A DNA stretch of 37,624 nucleotides, taken from Longimicrobium sp. (lineage in GTDB: Bacteria > Gemmatimonadota > Gemmatimonadetes > Longimicrobiales > Longimicrobiaceae). Each line of letters opens with the position of its first letter. Position 1 is the first letter of the stretch. A model generated the notes under the pieces. It had not been told where the DNA came from. It saw only the letters and a list, made by a program, of their open reading frames with translations, and did no database searches. Of the stretch, positions 15,717 to 23,805 are shown in pieces. The position numbers and the translations under genes were made by a program. The DNA is taken from the NCBI GenBank assembly GCA_036389795.1, contig DASVWD010000038.1, positions 1 to 37,624 of the forward strand, written 5' to 3'.

Positions 15717-17030
15717 ATGAAGAAGCTGCTGATCGCCCTGGGGGTGGTCGCGGCGATCGCGATCCTCTCCGCGGTCGCGCTGGCCGGCAACGGGCAGCGG
15801 GGCGGGCGCGAGGTGCGCACCGAGACGGTGGGGCGGCGCGACCTGGTGTCGATCGTCACCGCCAGCGGGAAGATCGAGCCCAAGCGCAAGGTCGACATCT
15901 CGGCCGACATCTCGGGGCGCGTGATCGAGCTGGCGGTGGAGGAGGGGCAGTGGGTGGACCGCGGCGCCCTGCTCCTGCGCATCGACCCCAGCCAGTACGC
16001 GGCGGCCGTGCGGCAGGCCGAGGCGGCCGTCGCGCAGAGCCGCGCCCGCGAGGCCGAGGCCCGCGCCCAGCAGCTGAAGGCGCAGGCGGACCTGCGGCGC
16101 GCCGAGATGCTGGCGCAGGGGCGCGAGCTGATCTCGGCCCAGGAGGTGGACCAGGCCCGCACCCAGGCGCAGGTGGCCGAGGCCGGCGTGCAGGCGGCCC
16201 GCTACTCGGTGCAGCAGGCGCAGGCCTCGCTCTCGCAGGCGCGCGACAACCTCTCCAAGACCACCATCCGCGCCCCCATGAGCGGCCGCGTCACCCGGCT
16301 CAACATCGAGGAGGGGGAGACGGCGATCATCGGCACCATGAACAACCCGGGCTCGCTCCTGCTCACCATCGCCGACCTGACGGTGATGGAGGCCAAGGTG
16401 CGCGTCGACGAGACCGACCTGCCGCGCATCTCGGCCGGCGACAGCGCGTCGGTGAAGATCGACGCCTTCGCCGGGCAGACGTTCTCGGGGCGGGTCACCC
16501 GCATCGCCAACAGCGCGCTGCAGACGGCGGCGCAGCAGGCGGGCGGCGGCGACCAGCAGTCGGTGGACTACGAGGTGGTGGTGACGCTCGACAACCCGCC
16601 GGAGGCGCTGCGCCCCGACCTCTCGGCCACGGCCGAGATCGTCACCGACCAGCGGACGAACGCGCTCGCGATCCCCATCATCTCGCTCACCGTGCGCGAC
16701 AGCGCGGGCAAGCGCTTCAAGGCGGGCGACGCGGAGGAGGAGAAGGAGCGCAAGGACCGCGTGCGCCAGGCCGGCGGCCAGCAGAGGGGCACCGAGGACG
16801 CGGAGGTGCAGGGCGTCTTCGTCGTCCGGGACGGCAAGGCGGAGTGGGTGCCGGTGGAGACCGGGATCACCGGCGACGAGTACTTCGAGGTGAAGCGGGG
16901 CTTACGCGGCGGCGAGACGGTGGTGTCGGGGACCTTCCAGGCCGTGCGCGAGCTGGAGGACAGCGACCCGGTGCGCACCGAAGAGGCCGGGGGCGCCAGG
17001 GGCCGCGGCCGGGCCCGGAGGGGCTCGTGA
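15717..17030 (+). CDS. HlyD/MacA-like periplasmic adaptor (membrane fusion protein)
   Basis: A 437-residue adaptor that bridges the inner-membrane ABC permeases and the TolC-like channel. It has one N-terminal membrane anchor ([20 protein letters not shown]), a first lipoyl half ([20 protein letters not shown]), a long alpha-hairpin of about 120 residues rich in Ala/Gln/Arg ([20 protein letters not shown]), the second lipoyl half ([19 protein letters not shown]), a beta-barrel region, and a membrane-proximal domain ending in a basic tail. The ATG at 15717 gives a proper anchor; an in-frame GTG lies three codons earlier. The stop overlaps the next gene's GTG (GTGA), indicating coupling. Confidence 0.93.
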   Translation: MKKLLIALGVVAAIAILSAVALAGNGQRGGREVRTETVGRRDLVSIVTASGKIEPKRKVDISADISGRVIELAVEEGQWVDRGALLLRIDPSQYAAAVRQAEAAVAQSRAREAEARAQQLKAQADLRRAEMLAQGRELISAQEVDQARTQAQVAEAGVQAARYSVQQAQASLSQARDNLSKTTIRAPMSGRVTRLNIEEGETAIIGTMNNPGSLLLTIADLTVMEAKVRVDETDLPRISAGDSASVKIDAFAGQTFSGRVTRIANSALQTAAQQAGGGDQQSVDYEVVVTLDNPPEALRPDLSATAEIVTDQRTNALAIPIISLTVRDSAGKRFKAGDAEEEKERKDRVRQAGGQQRGTEDAEVQGVFVVRDGKAEWVPVETGITGDEYFEVKRGLRGGETVVSGTFQAVRELEDSDPVRTEEAGGARGRGRARRGS

Positions 17031-17803
17031 GCGGCAACGGCGGGGCGCCGGTCGAGGGGACTCCGATCATCGAGACGCGCGACCTGCAGAAGCACTACGA
17101 GATGGGCGCGGAAGTCGTGCGCGCGCTGCAGGGGGCGGACCTCAGGATCTTCCGCGGGGAGTACGTGGCCATCATGGGGCCGTCGGGGTCGGGGAAGTCC
17201 ACGCTGATGAACCTGATCGGCTGCCTGGACTCGCCCACGGCGGGCGAGTACGTGCTGAACGGGCAGAAGGTGGCGGGGATGAACGACGACGAGCTGGCCC
17301 GCGTGCGCAACCGCGAGATCGGCTTCGTCTTCCAGACCTTCAACCTCCTCCCCCGCTCCACGGCGCTCGAGAACGTGGAGCTGCCGCTGGTCTACGGCGG
17401 GGTGGGGCGGAAGGAGCGCCGCGCCCGGGCCGAGGAGGCGCTCGTGCACGTGGGGCTCGGCGACCGCATGGACCACCGCCCCAACGAGCTCTCGGGCGGG
17501 CAGCGCCAGCGGGTGGCCATCGCCCGCGCGCTGGTGACGCGCCCCTCCATCATCCTGGCCGACGAGCCCACGGGGAACCTGGACTCCACCACCTCCGAGG
17601 AGATCATGGGGCTCTTCGCGCGGCTGAACGCCGAGGGGCAGACCATCATCATGGTGACCCACGAGGCCGACATCGCGGCCCACGCCGCGCGCGTGGTGAC
17701 GCTGCGCGACGGCAGGATCGAGAGCGACCGGGCGCAGGTGCCCACCCCCGCGCGCGCCCGCGCGGCCGCGGCCGAGCCCGAGCCGGCGCTCACGGAGGCG
17801 TGA
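17027..17803 (+). CDS. ABC transporter ATP-binding protein, MacB/LolD type
   Basis: A 258-residue nucleotide-binding subunit. Walker [10 protein letters not shown] spans residues 51-59; the Q-loop is [12 protein letters not shown], the signature [15 protein letters not shown], Walker [13 protein letters not shown], and the switch His is in VTHEAD. The [18 protein letters not shown] pattern is typical of the MacB/LolD subfamily that powers FtsX-type mechanotransmission rather than direct import. A C-terminal Ala/Pro/Arg-rich tail of about 30 residues is unlike the compact family form. The GTG start overlaps the adaptor stop by 4 nt, and four bases separate it from the next gene. Confidence 0.95.
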   Translation: MSGNGGAPVEGTPIIETRDLQKHYEMGAEVVRALQGADLRIFRGEYVAIMGPSGSGKSTLMNLIGCLDSPTAGEYVLNGQKVAGMNDDELARVRNREIGFVFQTFNLLPRSTALENVELPLVYGGVGRKERRARAEEALVHVGLGDRMDHRPNELSGGQRQRVAIARALVTRPSIILADEPTGNLDSTTSEEIMGLFARLNAEGQTIIMVTHEADIAAHAARVVTLRDGRIESDRAQVPTPARARAAAAEPEPALTEA

Positions 17804-17807
17804 GGAC

Positions 17808-19052
17808 ATGCGCTCGGGCGAGGCGCTGCGCATGGCCTTCGAGGCCATCCGCGCGCACAAGCTGCGCGGCTTCTTCACCGTGCTGGGCACCGTGGTGGGG
17901 GTCACCTTCCTGATCGCGGTGATCACCCTGATCGAGGGGATGAACCAGTACGTCGAGAAGGAGTTCAAGGGGCTCGTCTACGGGGTGAACTCGGTGACGC
18001 TGCGCCGGTGGCCCCAGATCGACGACGCCGACGCGCAGACGTGGCGCGAGTGGCGGCGCCGGCCGCGGATCCGCTTCGAAGACGCCGACTGGCTGGCGGA
18101 GCGGATGGAGACGCCGGGCACCGTGGCCCTCTCCGCCAGCAACATGACCCGGGTGCTGGGGCCGCGCGGGCGCGAGGCCCAGAACGTGTGGGTGACCGGC
18201 GCCAGCGCCTCCTGGTTCCAGGTGCGCGAGATGGCGCTGGAGAGCGGCCGCCCCTTCAACCGCCAGGAGGACGAGATGGGCCTCCCGGTGGTGGTGATCG
18301 GCAAGGACGTGGCGGCGGCGCTCTTCGAGGACCGCGACCCGCTGGGGCAGGAGGTGCGCATCCGCAACTTCCCCTACCGGGTGATCGGGGTGCTGGAGAA
18401 GCAGGGGAAGCTCTTCGGGATGAGCCTGGACAACCAGGCGATCGCCCCGATCCGCTCCGACCTGGACGGCTTCGTGAACAACGGCCGCCGGGGGACGGTG
18501 GACGAGCTGACCTTCAAGGTCCCCGAGGACCGGCTGATCCCGCTGGCCAAGGCCGAGCTGGAGAGCCTGATGCGCGTCCGCCACGGGCTCGGCCCGCGGG
18601 ACCCGAACGACTTCGCGCTGGAGACGGCCGAGGAGTCGCTCTCCTTCTGGACCAAGATCCGTCAGATCCTGCTGCTGGCGCTCCCCGGGCTGGTGGGGAT
18701 CAGCCTGGTGGTGGGCGCCGTGGTGATCATGAACATCATGCTGGTGTCGGTGAGCGAGCGCACCCGCGAGATCGGCATCCGCAAGTCGCTGGGGGCGCGC
18801 CGGAGCGACGTGCTCCTCCAGTTCCTCTTCGAGGCGTCGGCGCTCTCCGGCACGGGCGCGCTGTTGGGGATCGGGCTGGGAGTGCTGCTGGCCAAGGCGG
18901 TGCAGGCCGCCACGCCGCTCCCCACCAGCGTGGCGCCCTGGTCGATCGCGCTGGCGGTGGGGCTGGGCGTGGGCGTGGGGCTGGCGGCCGGGGTGTACCC
19001 GGCGTACCGCGCCTCGCGGCTGGACCCGATCGTGGCCCTCCGGGCCGAGTGA
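17808..19052 (+). CDS. ABC permease, MacB_PCD-FtsX type (first of two)
   Basis: A 414-residue permease with the MacB topology: first membrane helix near residues 20-42 (FFTVLGTVVGVTFLIAVITL), a large periplasmic MacB_PCD domain (about 45-280, with VWVTGASASWFQVREMALES and VVVIGKDVAAALFEDRDPLG), and three C-terminal membrane helices in an FtsX domain (VSERTREIGIRKSLGARR between helices 2 and 3). It ends with PAYRASRLDPIVALRAE, the family's usual C-terminus. In MacAB-TolC systems such permeases work as dimers with the ATPase; here the ATPase is a separate protein. Substrate unknown. Confidence 0.93.
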   Translation: MRSGEALRMAFEAIRAHKLRGFFTVLGTVVGVTFLIAVITLIEGMNQYVEKEFKGLVYGVNSVTLRRWPQIDDADAQTWREWRRRPRIRFEDADWLAERMETPGTVALSASNMTRVLGPRGREAQNVWVTGASASWFQVREMALESGRPFNRQEDEMGLPVVVIGKDVAAALFEDRDPLGQEVRIRNFPYRVIGVLEKQGKLFGMSLDNQAIAPIRSDLDGFVNNGRRGTVDELTFKVPEDRLIPLAKAELESLMRVRHGLGPRDPNDFALETAEESLSFWTKIRQILLLALPGLVGISLVVGAVVIMNIMLVSVSERTREIGIRKSLGARRSDVLLQFLFEASALSGTGALLGIGLGVLLAKAVQAATPLPTSVAPWSIALAVGLGVGVGLAAGVYPAYRASRLDPIVALRAE

Positions 19053-19062
19053 GGAGCGAGCC

Positions 19063-20292
19063 GTGAACCTGCAGAGCACGCGCGAGGGGGTGCAGATCGC
19101 CATCGCGGCGCTGCGCTCCGACAAGGTGCGCGCCTTCCTCACCATCCTGGGGATCGGGATCGGGGTGGCCACCGTCACGGGGATGGGCGCGATCATGAAC
19201 GGGGTGGAGGCGGGGATCGCCGACAACTTCGAGGCGATCGGCCCCGCCAACTTCAAGATGACCCGCGTCGACGAGACGCAGATCCGCTTCACCGACGACG
19301 ACCCCTTCGCGGGCAAGCCCAAGATCACGCTGGCCGAGGGGCGGATGCTGGAGGAGCTTCCCTCGGTGCGCAGCGCCACCCCGATGGCGCCGGCGACGGC
19401 CGACCTGAAGGTGGGCGCGAAGGAGCTGGCGGGGGTCCAGGTGATCGCGATGGGCATCGACTGGACCACCTACTGGCAGGGCGACTTCCTGGAGGGGCGC
19501 AACTTCCTCCCCTCCGACCTGGAGCGCTCGGCCCCGGTGACGGTGCTCTCGGAGGAGCTGGCGAAGCGCGCCTTCGGCGAGGCGGGCGCGGTGGGGAAGC
19601 AGGTGCGGATGGCCGGGAACGTGTTCGAGGTGGTTGGCGTCTACAAGCCCAAGCCCAACGTCTTCCAGGGCGGCAGGCCGATCTGGGCCATCGTCCCCGC
19701 CACCGCCGCCTTCAAGTTCCTCCCGATCTACGACGAGTGGGTGGAGCTGTGGATCGTCCCCGCGCCGGGGCACACGCAGGACGAGGCCATGGACGAGGTG
19801 ACCATGGCCATGCGCACCCTCCGGCGGCTCAAGCCGGGCGACGAGAACAACTTCGCCCTGGTGCGCCAGGAGGCGTTCGTGAACCTGGTCGGCGGCATCA
19901 CGGGGGCGATCCGCCTGGTGATGACGGTGCTCTCGGGGATCGGGCTGATCGTGGGCGGCGTGGGCGTGGTGGGGATCATGCTGATCTCGGTGACCGAGCG
20001 CACGCGCGAGATCGGGGTGCGCAAGGCGCTGGGCGCGCGCAGGAGCGAGATCCTCTGGCAGTTCCTGGTGGAGTCCACCACCGTCACCTTCATCGGCGGG
20101 GTGTTCGGGCTGCTGTTCGGGGCGGGCGGGGCGCTCCTGCTCAAGGCGTTCACCCCCGTCCCCGCCGCGGTGCCGCTCTCGTCGGTCCTCTGGGCGCTGG
20201 CGATCGCGGCGTTCACCGGCATCGTCTTCGGGCTCTACCCGGCGAACAAGGCGGCGCGGCTGGATCCGGTGGAGGCGCTGCGGTACGAGTAG
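19063..20292 (+). CDS. ABC permease, MacB_PCD-FtsX type (second of two)
   Basis: A 409-residue permease homologous to its upstream neighbour in layout: first helix FLTILGIGIGVATVTGMGAI, periplasmic MacB_PCD domain, then VTERTREIGVRKALGARRSE and the end PANKAARLDPVEALRYE. The periplasmic domain is clearly different from the neighbour's, so this is not a recent duplication. Two non-identical permeases with one ATPase suggest a heterodimeric transporter. The GTG start at 19063 has GAGGAG 6 nt upstream and lies 10 nt after the preceding stop. A terminator-like hairpin follows. Confidence 0.93.
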   Translation: MNLQSTREGVQIAIAALRSDKVRAFLTILGIGIGVATVTGMGAIMNGVEAGIADNFEAIGPANFKMTRVDETQIRFTDDDPFAGKPKITLAEGRMLEELPSVRSATPMAPATADLKVGAKELAGVQVIAMGIDWTTYWQGDFLEGRNFLPSDLERSAPVTVLSEELAKRAFGEAGAVGKQVRMAGNVFEVVGVYKPKPNVFQGGRPIWAIVPATAAFKFLPIYDEWVELWIVPAPGHTQDEAMDEVTMAMRTLRRLKPGDENNFALVRQEAFVNLVGGITGAIRLVMTVLSGIGLIVGGVGVVGIMLISVTERTREIGVRKALGARRSEILWQFLVESTTVTFIGGVFGLLFGAGGALLLKAFTPVPAAVPLSSVLWALAIAAFTGIVFGLYPANKAARLDPVEALRYE

Positions 20293-20337
20293 GGTGCGAG
20301 GTACGGAGTACGAAAGTACGGGAGTACGACGATCGAG

Positions 20338-20379
20338 AGCCCCCGCCTTCGCGCTTCGGTTGCGCGCGGGGCGGGGGCT
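20338..20379 (+). terminator. Intrinsic terminator of the efflux operon
   Basis: AGCCCCCGCC (20338-20347) pairs with GGCGGGGGCT (20370-20379), with an inner GCGC-TTCGGTT-GCGC stem-loop. It lies 45 nt after the last permease gene and immediately after a short array of TACGGAGTACG units (20292-20330). Confidence 0.65.
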
Positions 20380-20452
20380 GCGGCATCTTGCGGCCCGGCG
20401 GCGTGGCCATGTTCGACGCCGTTCGCAGCCCGTTCGTCGCCCCGCCGGTTGT

Positions 20453-20503
20453 CCCCGGTTGAAATCGGGGGCTACGACGGCGCAAAGTCCGCCTTCGCGG
20501 ACT
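20453..20503 (+). repeat. Structured dispersed element with GGCTAC linker, copy 1
   Basis: Stem I CCCCG/CGGGG (20453-20457, 20466-20470), linker GCTACGACGGCGCAA (20471-20485), stem II AGTCCGC-CTTC-GCGGACT (20486-20503). The linker resembles that of the element at 29245-29298 (15 of 21 positions, counted from GGCTAC), while the stems are different yet base-paired in both copies. It lies in the 378-nt gap between the efflux operon and the bshB1-like gene. Confidence 0.55.
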
Positions 20504-20551
20504 CCGGGGGACGAGTTCCGCGCGTCGCGCCACCCTCGGCCACGTGTAGTT

Positions 20552-20580
20552 CTCCCTCCCACCGCGCAGCGGGGGGAGGG
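20552..20580 (+). repeat. CCCTCCC-GGGAGGG hairpin repeat
   Basis: CCCTCCC (20554-20560) faces GGGAGGG (20574-20580) around ACCGCGCAGCGGG, followed by GCCGGGGAGGGGGG. It resembles in style the hairpin at 32547-32573 and is part of the gene-free stretch before the deacetylase gene; nothing else was recognised there. Confidence 0.4.
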
Positions 20581-20670
20581 CCGGGGAGGGGGGCTCCTCG
20601 CGGCCGCGCCGATGCCGGTCGAAGCGCGACGAACCCGGCCGCCTTTGCGACGGACCCGACCACGATCCAG

Positions 20671-21417
20671 ATGACCAACGAGATGGAAGCGCCCGCGCCG
20701 CCGGTGGACCTGCTGTGCATCGCCGCGCACCGTGACGACGCGGAGCTGCTGGTGGGGGGGACGCTCGCGAAGACGGCGGCGCAGGGGTACCGCGTCGGCA
20801 TCCTCGACCTGACCATGGGCGAGCGGGGGACGGAGGGAAGCGCGGAGCTGCGCGGGCAGGAGGCCGACGCGGCGGCGAAGGTGCTGGGGGTCGCCGCGCG
20901 GCGCAACGCGGGGCTGCCGGACGCGGGGCTGGTCAACACGCCCGAGACGCGCGCGCTGGTCGCCGGGCTCGTGCGCGCGTTCCGGCCGCGGGTGGTCATC
21001 CTCCCCTACTCCGCCGGGCGGCACCCCGACCACCGCGTGGCCAGCCAGCTCGCCTACGACGCCTGCTTCCTGGCCGGCATCGGCAAGTTCCCGGCGCCTG
21101 GGCCTGCGCACCGCCCGCACAAGCTGCTCTACGCGCTCACCTACCGCGAAGACCCGGTGAAGCCCAGCTTCGTGGTGGACATCTCCGACTTCATCGAGGT
21201 GAAGATGGAGGCGGTGCGGTGCTACGCGTCGCAGTTCGACGGGAAGACGTGGGGCGGCGAGGTGTTCCCCGGCGGCGACCGGCCCCTCTACGACCAGGTG
21301 CGGATGCACGCCGCCCGCTACGGCTCGCTCATCCGCACCGCCTACGGCGAGCCCTTCCACGTCGCCGAGACCATGCAGGTGGACGACGTGGTCGCCCTCC
21401 CCGTCCGCAGCATCTGA
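20671..21417 (+). CDS. bshB1: BshB1-type bacillithiol deacetylase (PIG-L/LmbE family)
   Basis: A 248-residue zinc deacetylase. PIG-L motif 1 reads AAHRDDAELLVGGTL (H20 and D23 as metal ligands; the usual AHPDD is AHRDD here), and HPDH lies near residue 120. Features typical of BshB1 are MGERGTEGSAELRGQEA, RRNAGLPDAGL, PYSAGRHPDHRVAS and DACFLAGIGKF. BshB1 removes the acetyl group from N-acetylglucosaminyl-malate in bacillithiol synthesis. bshA and bshC are not in the window, so the pathway call is by homology; related members act on other GlcNAc conjugates. The ATG at 20671 is used; 20683 is an alternative. A strong hairpin follows. Confidence 0.87.
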   Translation: MTNEMEAPAPPVDLLCIAAHRDDAELLVGGTLAKTAAQGYRVGILDLTMGERGTEGSAELRGQEADAAAKVLGVAARRNAGLPDAGLVNTPETRALVAGLVRAFRPRVVILPYSAGRHPDHRVASQLAYDACFLAGIGKFPAPGPAHRPHKLLYALTYREDPVKPSFVVDISDFIEVKMEAVRCYASQFDGKTWGGEVFPGGDRPLYDQVRMHAARYGSLIRTAYGEPFHVAETMQVDDVVALPVRSI

Positions 21418-21493
21418 TCGCGACGGGTCTCGCAGGGCGACGCCTGCCTCGCCCGGGCGGAAGCCAGCGAAGCGTAGAGGAAGGGAAACGCAC

Positions 21494-21525
21494 CGGCGCC
21501 GCGATTCCGGGGAATCGCGGCGCCG
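21494..21525. terminator. Strong hairpin between convergent genes
   Basis: CGGCGCCGCGATTCC (21494-21508) is perfectly complementary to 21511-21525 around GG, and outer ACGCA/TGCGT (21488-21492, 21528-21532) can extend it. It lies between the bshB1-like gene and the convergent HIRAN-like gene. Confidence 0.6.
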
Positions 21526-21650
21526 CTTGCGTCTGTGGGAGGGCCAGCCCCCGGCCTCGGCGCAGTCACGGTTGCCCGGCTGCCAGGTCGCCCCGAGGGG
21601 CGTGAGAGGGATCCGGAGACTGGCCCGTCTCCGGGTGCTGCGTTGTATCT

Positions 21651-21992
21651 TTACGACGCGCTGGGCTCCGCGCAATGGACTTCGATGAGGAGCCGCTTCC
21701 AGCTGGGGACGTCGGAGCCGCGCACGCGCAGTGCGGTGGCCGTCGCAAAGCCGCCGCGCAGCAGCCAGGGGGCCAGCCACTGGTTGATCTCGGGCGGCAG
21801 GTGCCCCAGCGGGTCGCCGCCGGCCAGGTGCACCCACACCGCCGGGTCCTCCTCGATCGGCGGGTCGGGGATCAGCAGCAGCGTGTCGCCCTGCTCCACC
21901 TCGCGCAGGTGCGTCGCGCGGTCGCCGAAGACGGTGCCGTGGACGGTGGTGCGGAAGGTGGCGGGCCGGGCAGCCGGGAGCGGTGGGATCAT
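21651..21992 (-). CDS. Small HIRAN-like domain protein
   Basis: A 113-residue protein that looks like a stand-alone HIRAN domain: a short N-terminal strand TTVHGTVF, then REVEQGDTLLLIPDPPIEED, DPAVWVHLAGGDPLGHLP and INQWLAPWLLRGG, matching the family's sequence of GD-L-L-EP, DP-A-V and LG-LP. HIRAN domains in eukaryotic HLTF/Rad5 bind 3' DNA ends; bacterial solo forms are poorly characterised. The ATG at 21992 with GAGG upstream is preferred over a longer reading. A promoter matches at 22034-22062. Family assignment is by pattern and should be treated as probable. Confidence 0.68.
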   Translation of the reverse strand: MIPPLPAARPATFRTTVHGTVFGDRATHLREVEQGDTLLLIPDPPIEEDPAVWVHLAGGDPLGHLPPEINQWLAPWLLRGGFATATALRVRGSDVPSWKRLLIEVHCAEPSAS

Positions 21993-22033
21993 GGGGACCT
22001 CAGCGGGGCGGTGGGGCGCGGCTTTCCCCCGGC

Positions 22034-22062
22034 AATGTACCACAAAGCGAACGGTGCCTCAA
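22034..22062 (-). promoter_or_regulatory. Sigma-70-type promoter for the HIRAN-like gene
   Basis: Minus strand: TTGAGG (22057-22062), 17-bp spacer, TACATT (22034-22039). The predicted start near 22027 gives a leader of about 35 nt. Confidence 0.6.
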
Positions 22063-22087
22063 GACTGTCGTAATACTTTGCACAGTC
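22063..22087 (+). promoter_or_regulatory. Inverted repeat GACTGT-N13-ACAGTC, candidate operator
   Basis: GACTGT (22063-22068) and ACAGTC (22082-22087) flank an AT-rich core CGTAATACTTTGC. It lies between the divergent HIRAN-like and cysteine desulfurase genes, next to the -35 box of the former. A regulator cannot be named. Confidence 0.35.
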
Positions 22088-22142
22088 GAAAGATAACTCC
22101 TCCGGGCGCCGACCAGGAGCCCCCCGCCGGAAGGTTCGCGCG

Positions 22143-23294
22143 ATGAACGGTTCGCCCGTCTACCTGGACCACGCGGCCACCACGCCCCTGCGCCCCGAGG
22201 CGCGCGAGGCGATGCTGCCGCTGCTCACCGAGCGCTGGGGCAACCCCTCCAGCATCCACCGCTTCGGCCGCGAGGCGCGGGCGGCGCTGGAGGACGCCCG
22301 GGCGCGCCTGGCCGCGGTCCTGGGCGCGGCTCCCGCGGAGGTGTTCTTCACCCGCGCGGGGACGGAGGCCGACAACCTGGCCGTGCTGGGGCGCGCGCGG
22401 GTGCGGCGCGGCTCGCCGGTGGTCTGCTCGGCGGTGGAGCACAAGGCGGTGCTGGCCGCCGCGCACGCCGCCGAGGCCGAGGGCTGCTCGCGGATGCGCG
22501 TGGTGCCGGTGGACGAGAACGGCCTGGTGCGGCTGGACGCGCTGGAGGCCACCTTCGCGGAGTTGCCGGCGCTGGTCTCGGTGATGTGGGCTAACAACGA
22601 GGTGGGCGCCGTGCAGCCGGTGCGCGCCATCGCGCGGCTGTGCGAGTCGGGCGGGGTGGCCTTCCACTCCGACGCAGTGCAGGCGCTGGGAAAGGTGCCC
22701 GTGCGCGTGGACGAGGTGCCGGTGGACATGCTCTCCTTCAGCGCGCACAAGCTGGGCGGGCCCAAGGGGATCGGCGCGCTCTTCGTGCGCCGGGGGACGC
22801 AGCTGGCGCCCCTGCTGCACGGCGGCGGGCAGGAGCGGGCGCTCCGGCCCGGAACGGAGGACGTGGCGGGCGCGGCGGCGTTCGCGGCGGCGGCCGAGGC
22901 GGCGGAGCAGGGGCGCGTGGCGGAGATGGCGCGCCTGGGGGCGCTGCGCGACCGGCTGGAGGCGGGGCTCAAGGAGCGCGTTCCCGAACTGGTGGTGAAC
23001 GCCGCGGGCGCCGAGCGCCTGCCGACCATCCTCAACGTCTCCGTCCCCGGCGCCGACCCCGAGGCGCTGCTGATGGCGCTGGACCTGGAGGGGATCGCCG
23101 CGTCGTCGGGCTCGGCGTGCTCCAGCGGCGCCGTGGAGCCGAGCCACGTGCTCACCGCCATGGGCATCCCCCGCGAGGTGGCCGGCCCCTCGGTGCGCTT
23201 CTCCCTCGGCTGGCCGACGACGGATGCCGACATCGACCGCGCGCTGGCGGTGTTCCCGGCGGTGGTGGAGCGGCTGCGCGCGCTGGCGGGGTAG
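22143..23294 (+). CDS. Cysteine desulfurase (IscS/NifS-like)
   Basis: A 383-residue PLP enzyme that takes sulfur from cysteine as a protein persulfide. Seen: YLDHAATTPLRPEA at the start, NPSSIHRFGREAR, GTEADNLAV, HKAVL, VMWANNEVGAVQP, the PLP Asp/Gln segment HSDAVQALGK, the Schiff-base lysine K203 in SFSAHKLGGPKG, and the active-site cysteine C326 in SGSACSSGAVEPSHV. The loop form and length fit IscS-type group I enzymes. The next functional neighbour is mnmA, so it probably supplies sulfur for tRNA 2-thiolation, although two unrelated small genes lie between them. Without isc/suf genes nearby, a dedicated Fe-S role cannot be excluded or supported. Confidence 0.94.
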   Translation: MNGSPVYLDHAATTPLRPEAREAMLPLLTERWGNPSSIHRFGREARAALEDARARLAAVLGAAPAEVFFTRAGTEADNLAVLGRARVRRGSPVVCSAVEHKAVLAAAHAAEAEGCSRMRVVPVDENGLVRLDALEATFAELPALVSVMWANNEVGAVQPVRAIARLCESGGVAFHSDAVQALGKVPVRVDEVPVDMLSFSAHKLGGPKGIGALFVRRGTQLAPLLHGGGQERALRPGTEDVAGAAAFAAAAEAAEQGRVAEMARLGALRDRLEAGLKERVPELVVNAAGAERLPTILNVSVPGADPEALLMALDLEGIAASSGSACSSGAVEPSHVLTAMGIPREVAGPSVRFSLGWPTTDADIDRALAVFPAVVERLRALAG

Positions 23295-23385
23295 GACAAT
23301 GAGTGGCTAAACGTACCAGGATGCGTACTTGCAAGAATCCCTAGCGATCAAATAACCATCCGACGAAAGCGAGGAGGGGGATACC

Positions 23386-23745
23386 ATGTCGATCTGGAAC
23401 GAAGCCCCGAAGAATACTCGTGCGGTATTTGAGCATCTGAAGGTGTTGGCGGAGCAGATGCGCGTTGAGTCATACGGCGAAATTGCCGCTGCAATTGGGA
23501 TGGCTGAGGGACGTAAGATTGCCCCAGTTAGTCTTAGTTATCCACTCGGGTTCATTCGCGATAAGATCTGTCGACCCCGTGGTTTACCTTGGCTCAATGC
23601 TCTTGCTGTGAATGGGGATAGCTGGTTGCCCGGCGACAGTTTTCTTCCACCGGAGGTGGCGTTCGGAGAGGACGAGCGAATTCTCTGGAGGGGTGCAGTG
23701 TTAGCTGTCTTCGGCTATCCATGGGAGTTGGTCGTTGTCGAGTGA
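23386..23745 (+). CDS. Low-GC hypothetical protein, faintly MGMT/Atl-like
   Basis: A 119-residue protein with no firm family. Its codon use and composition are visibly less GC-rich than every neighbour, suggesting recent acquisition. SYGEIAAAIG followed by LPWLNALAVNGDSWLPG recalls the winged-helix domain of O6-alkylguanine transferases and Atl proteins (YGEIA-AG then PWHRVVNSDG-LPG), but the active-site PCHR is absent, so alkyltransferase activity is not expected. That resemblance is inference from pattern alone. The gene has a strong GAGGAGGGGG ribosome binding site and a weak promoter match (TTGCAA at 23329, 18-bp spacer, TAACCA). It interrupts the cysteine desulfurase-mnmA neighbourhood. 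Confidence 0.75.
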   Translation: MSIWNEAPKNTRAVFEHLKVLAEQMRVESYGEIAAAIGMAEGRKIAPVSLSYPLGFIRDKICRPRGLPWLNALAVNGDSWLPGDSFLPPEVAFGEDERILWRGAVLAVFGYPWELVVVE

Positions 23746-23805
23746 CTTAGCAACTCTGCATGTGAAAGCTCAGTAATCTGCCCAGCCAAGCACCAAAGAG
23801 GACCA

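Noticed and set aside
15950-17030. Long upstream extension of the ABC ATPase frame over the adaptor gene
   Set aside because: It is a shadow of the adaptor; the GTG at 17027 with the GTGA overlap gives the normal N-terminus.
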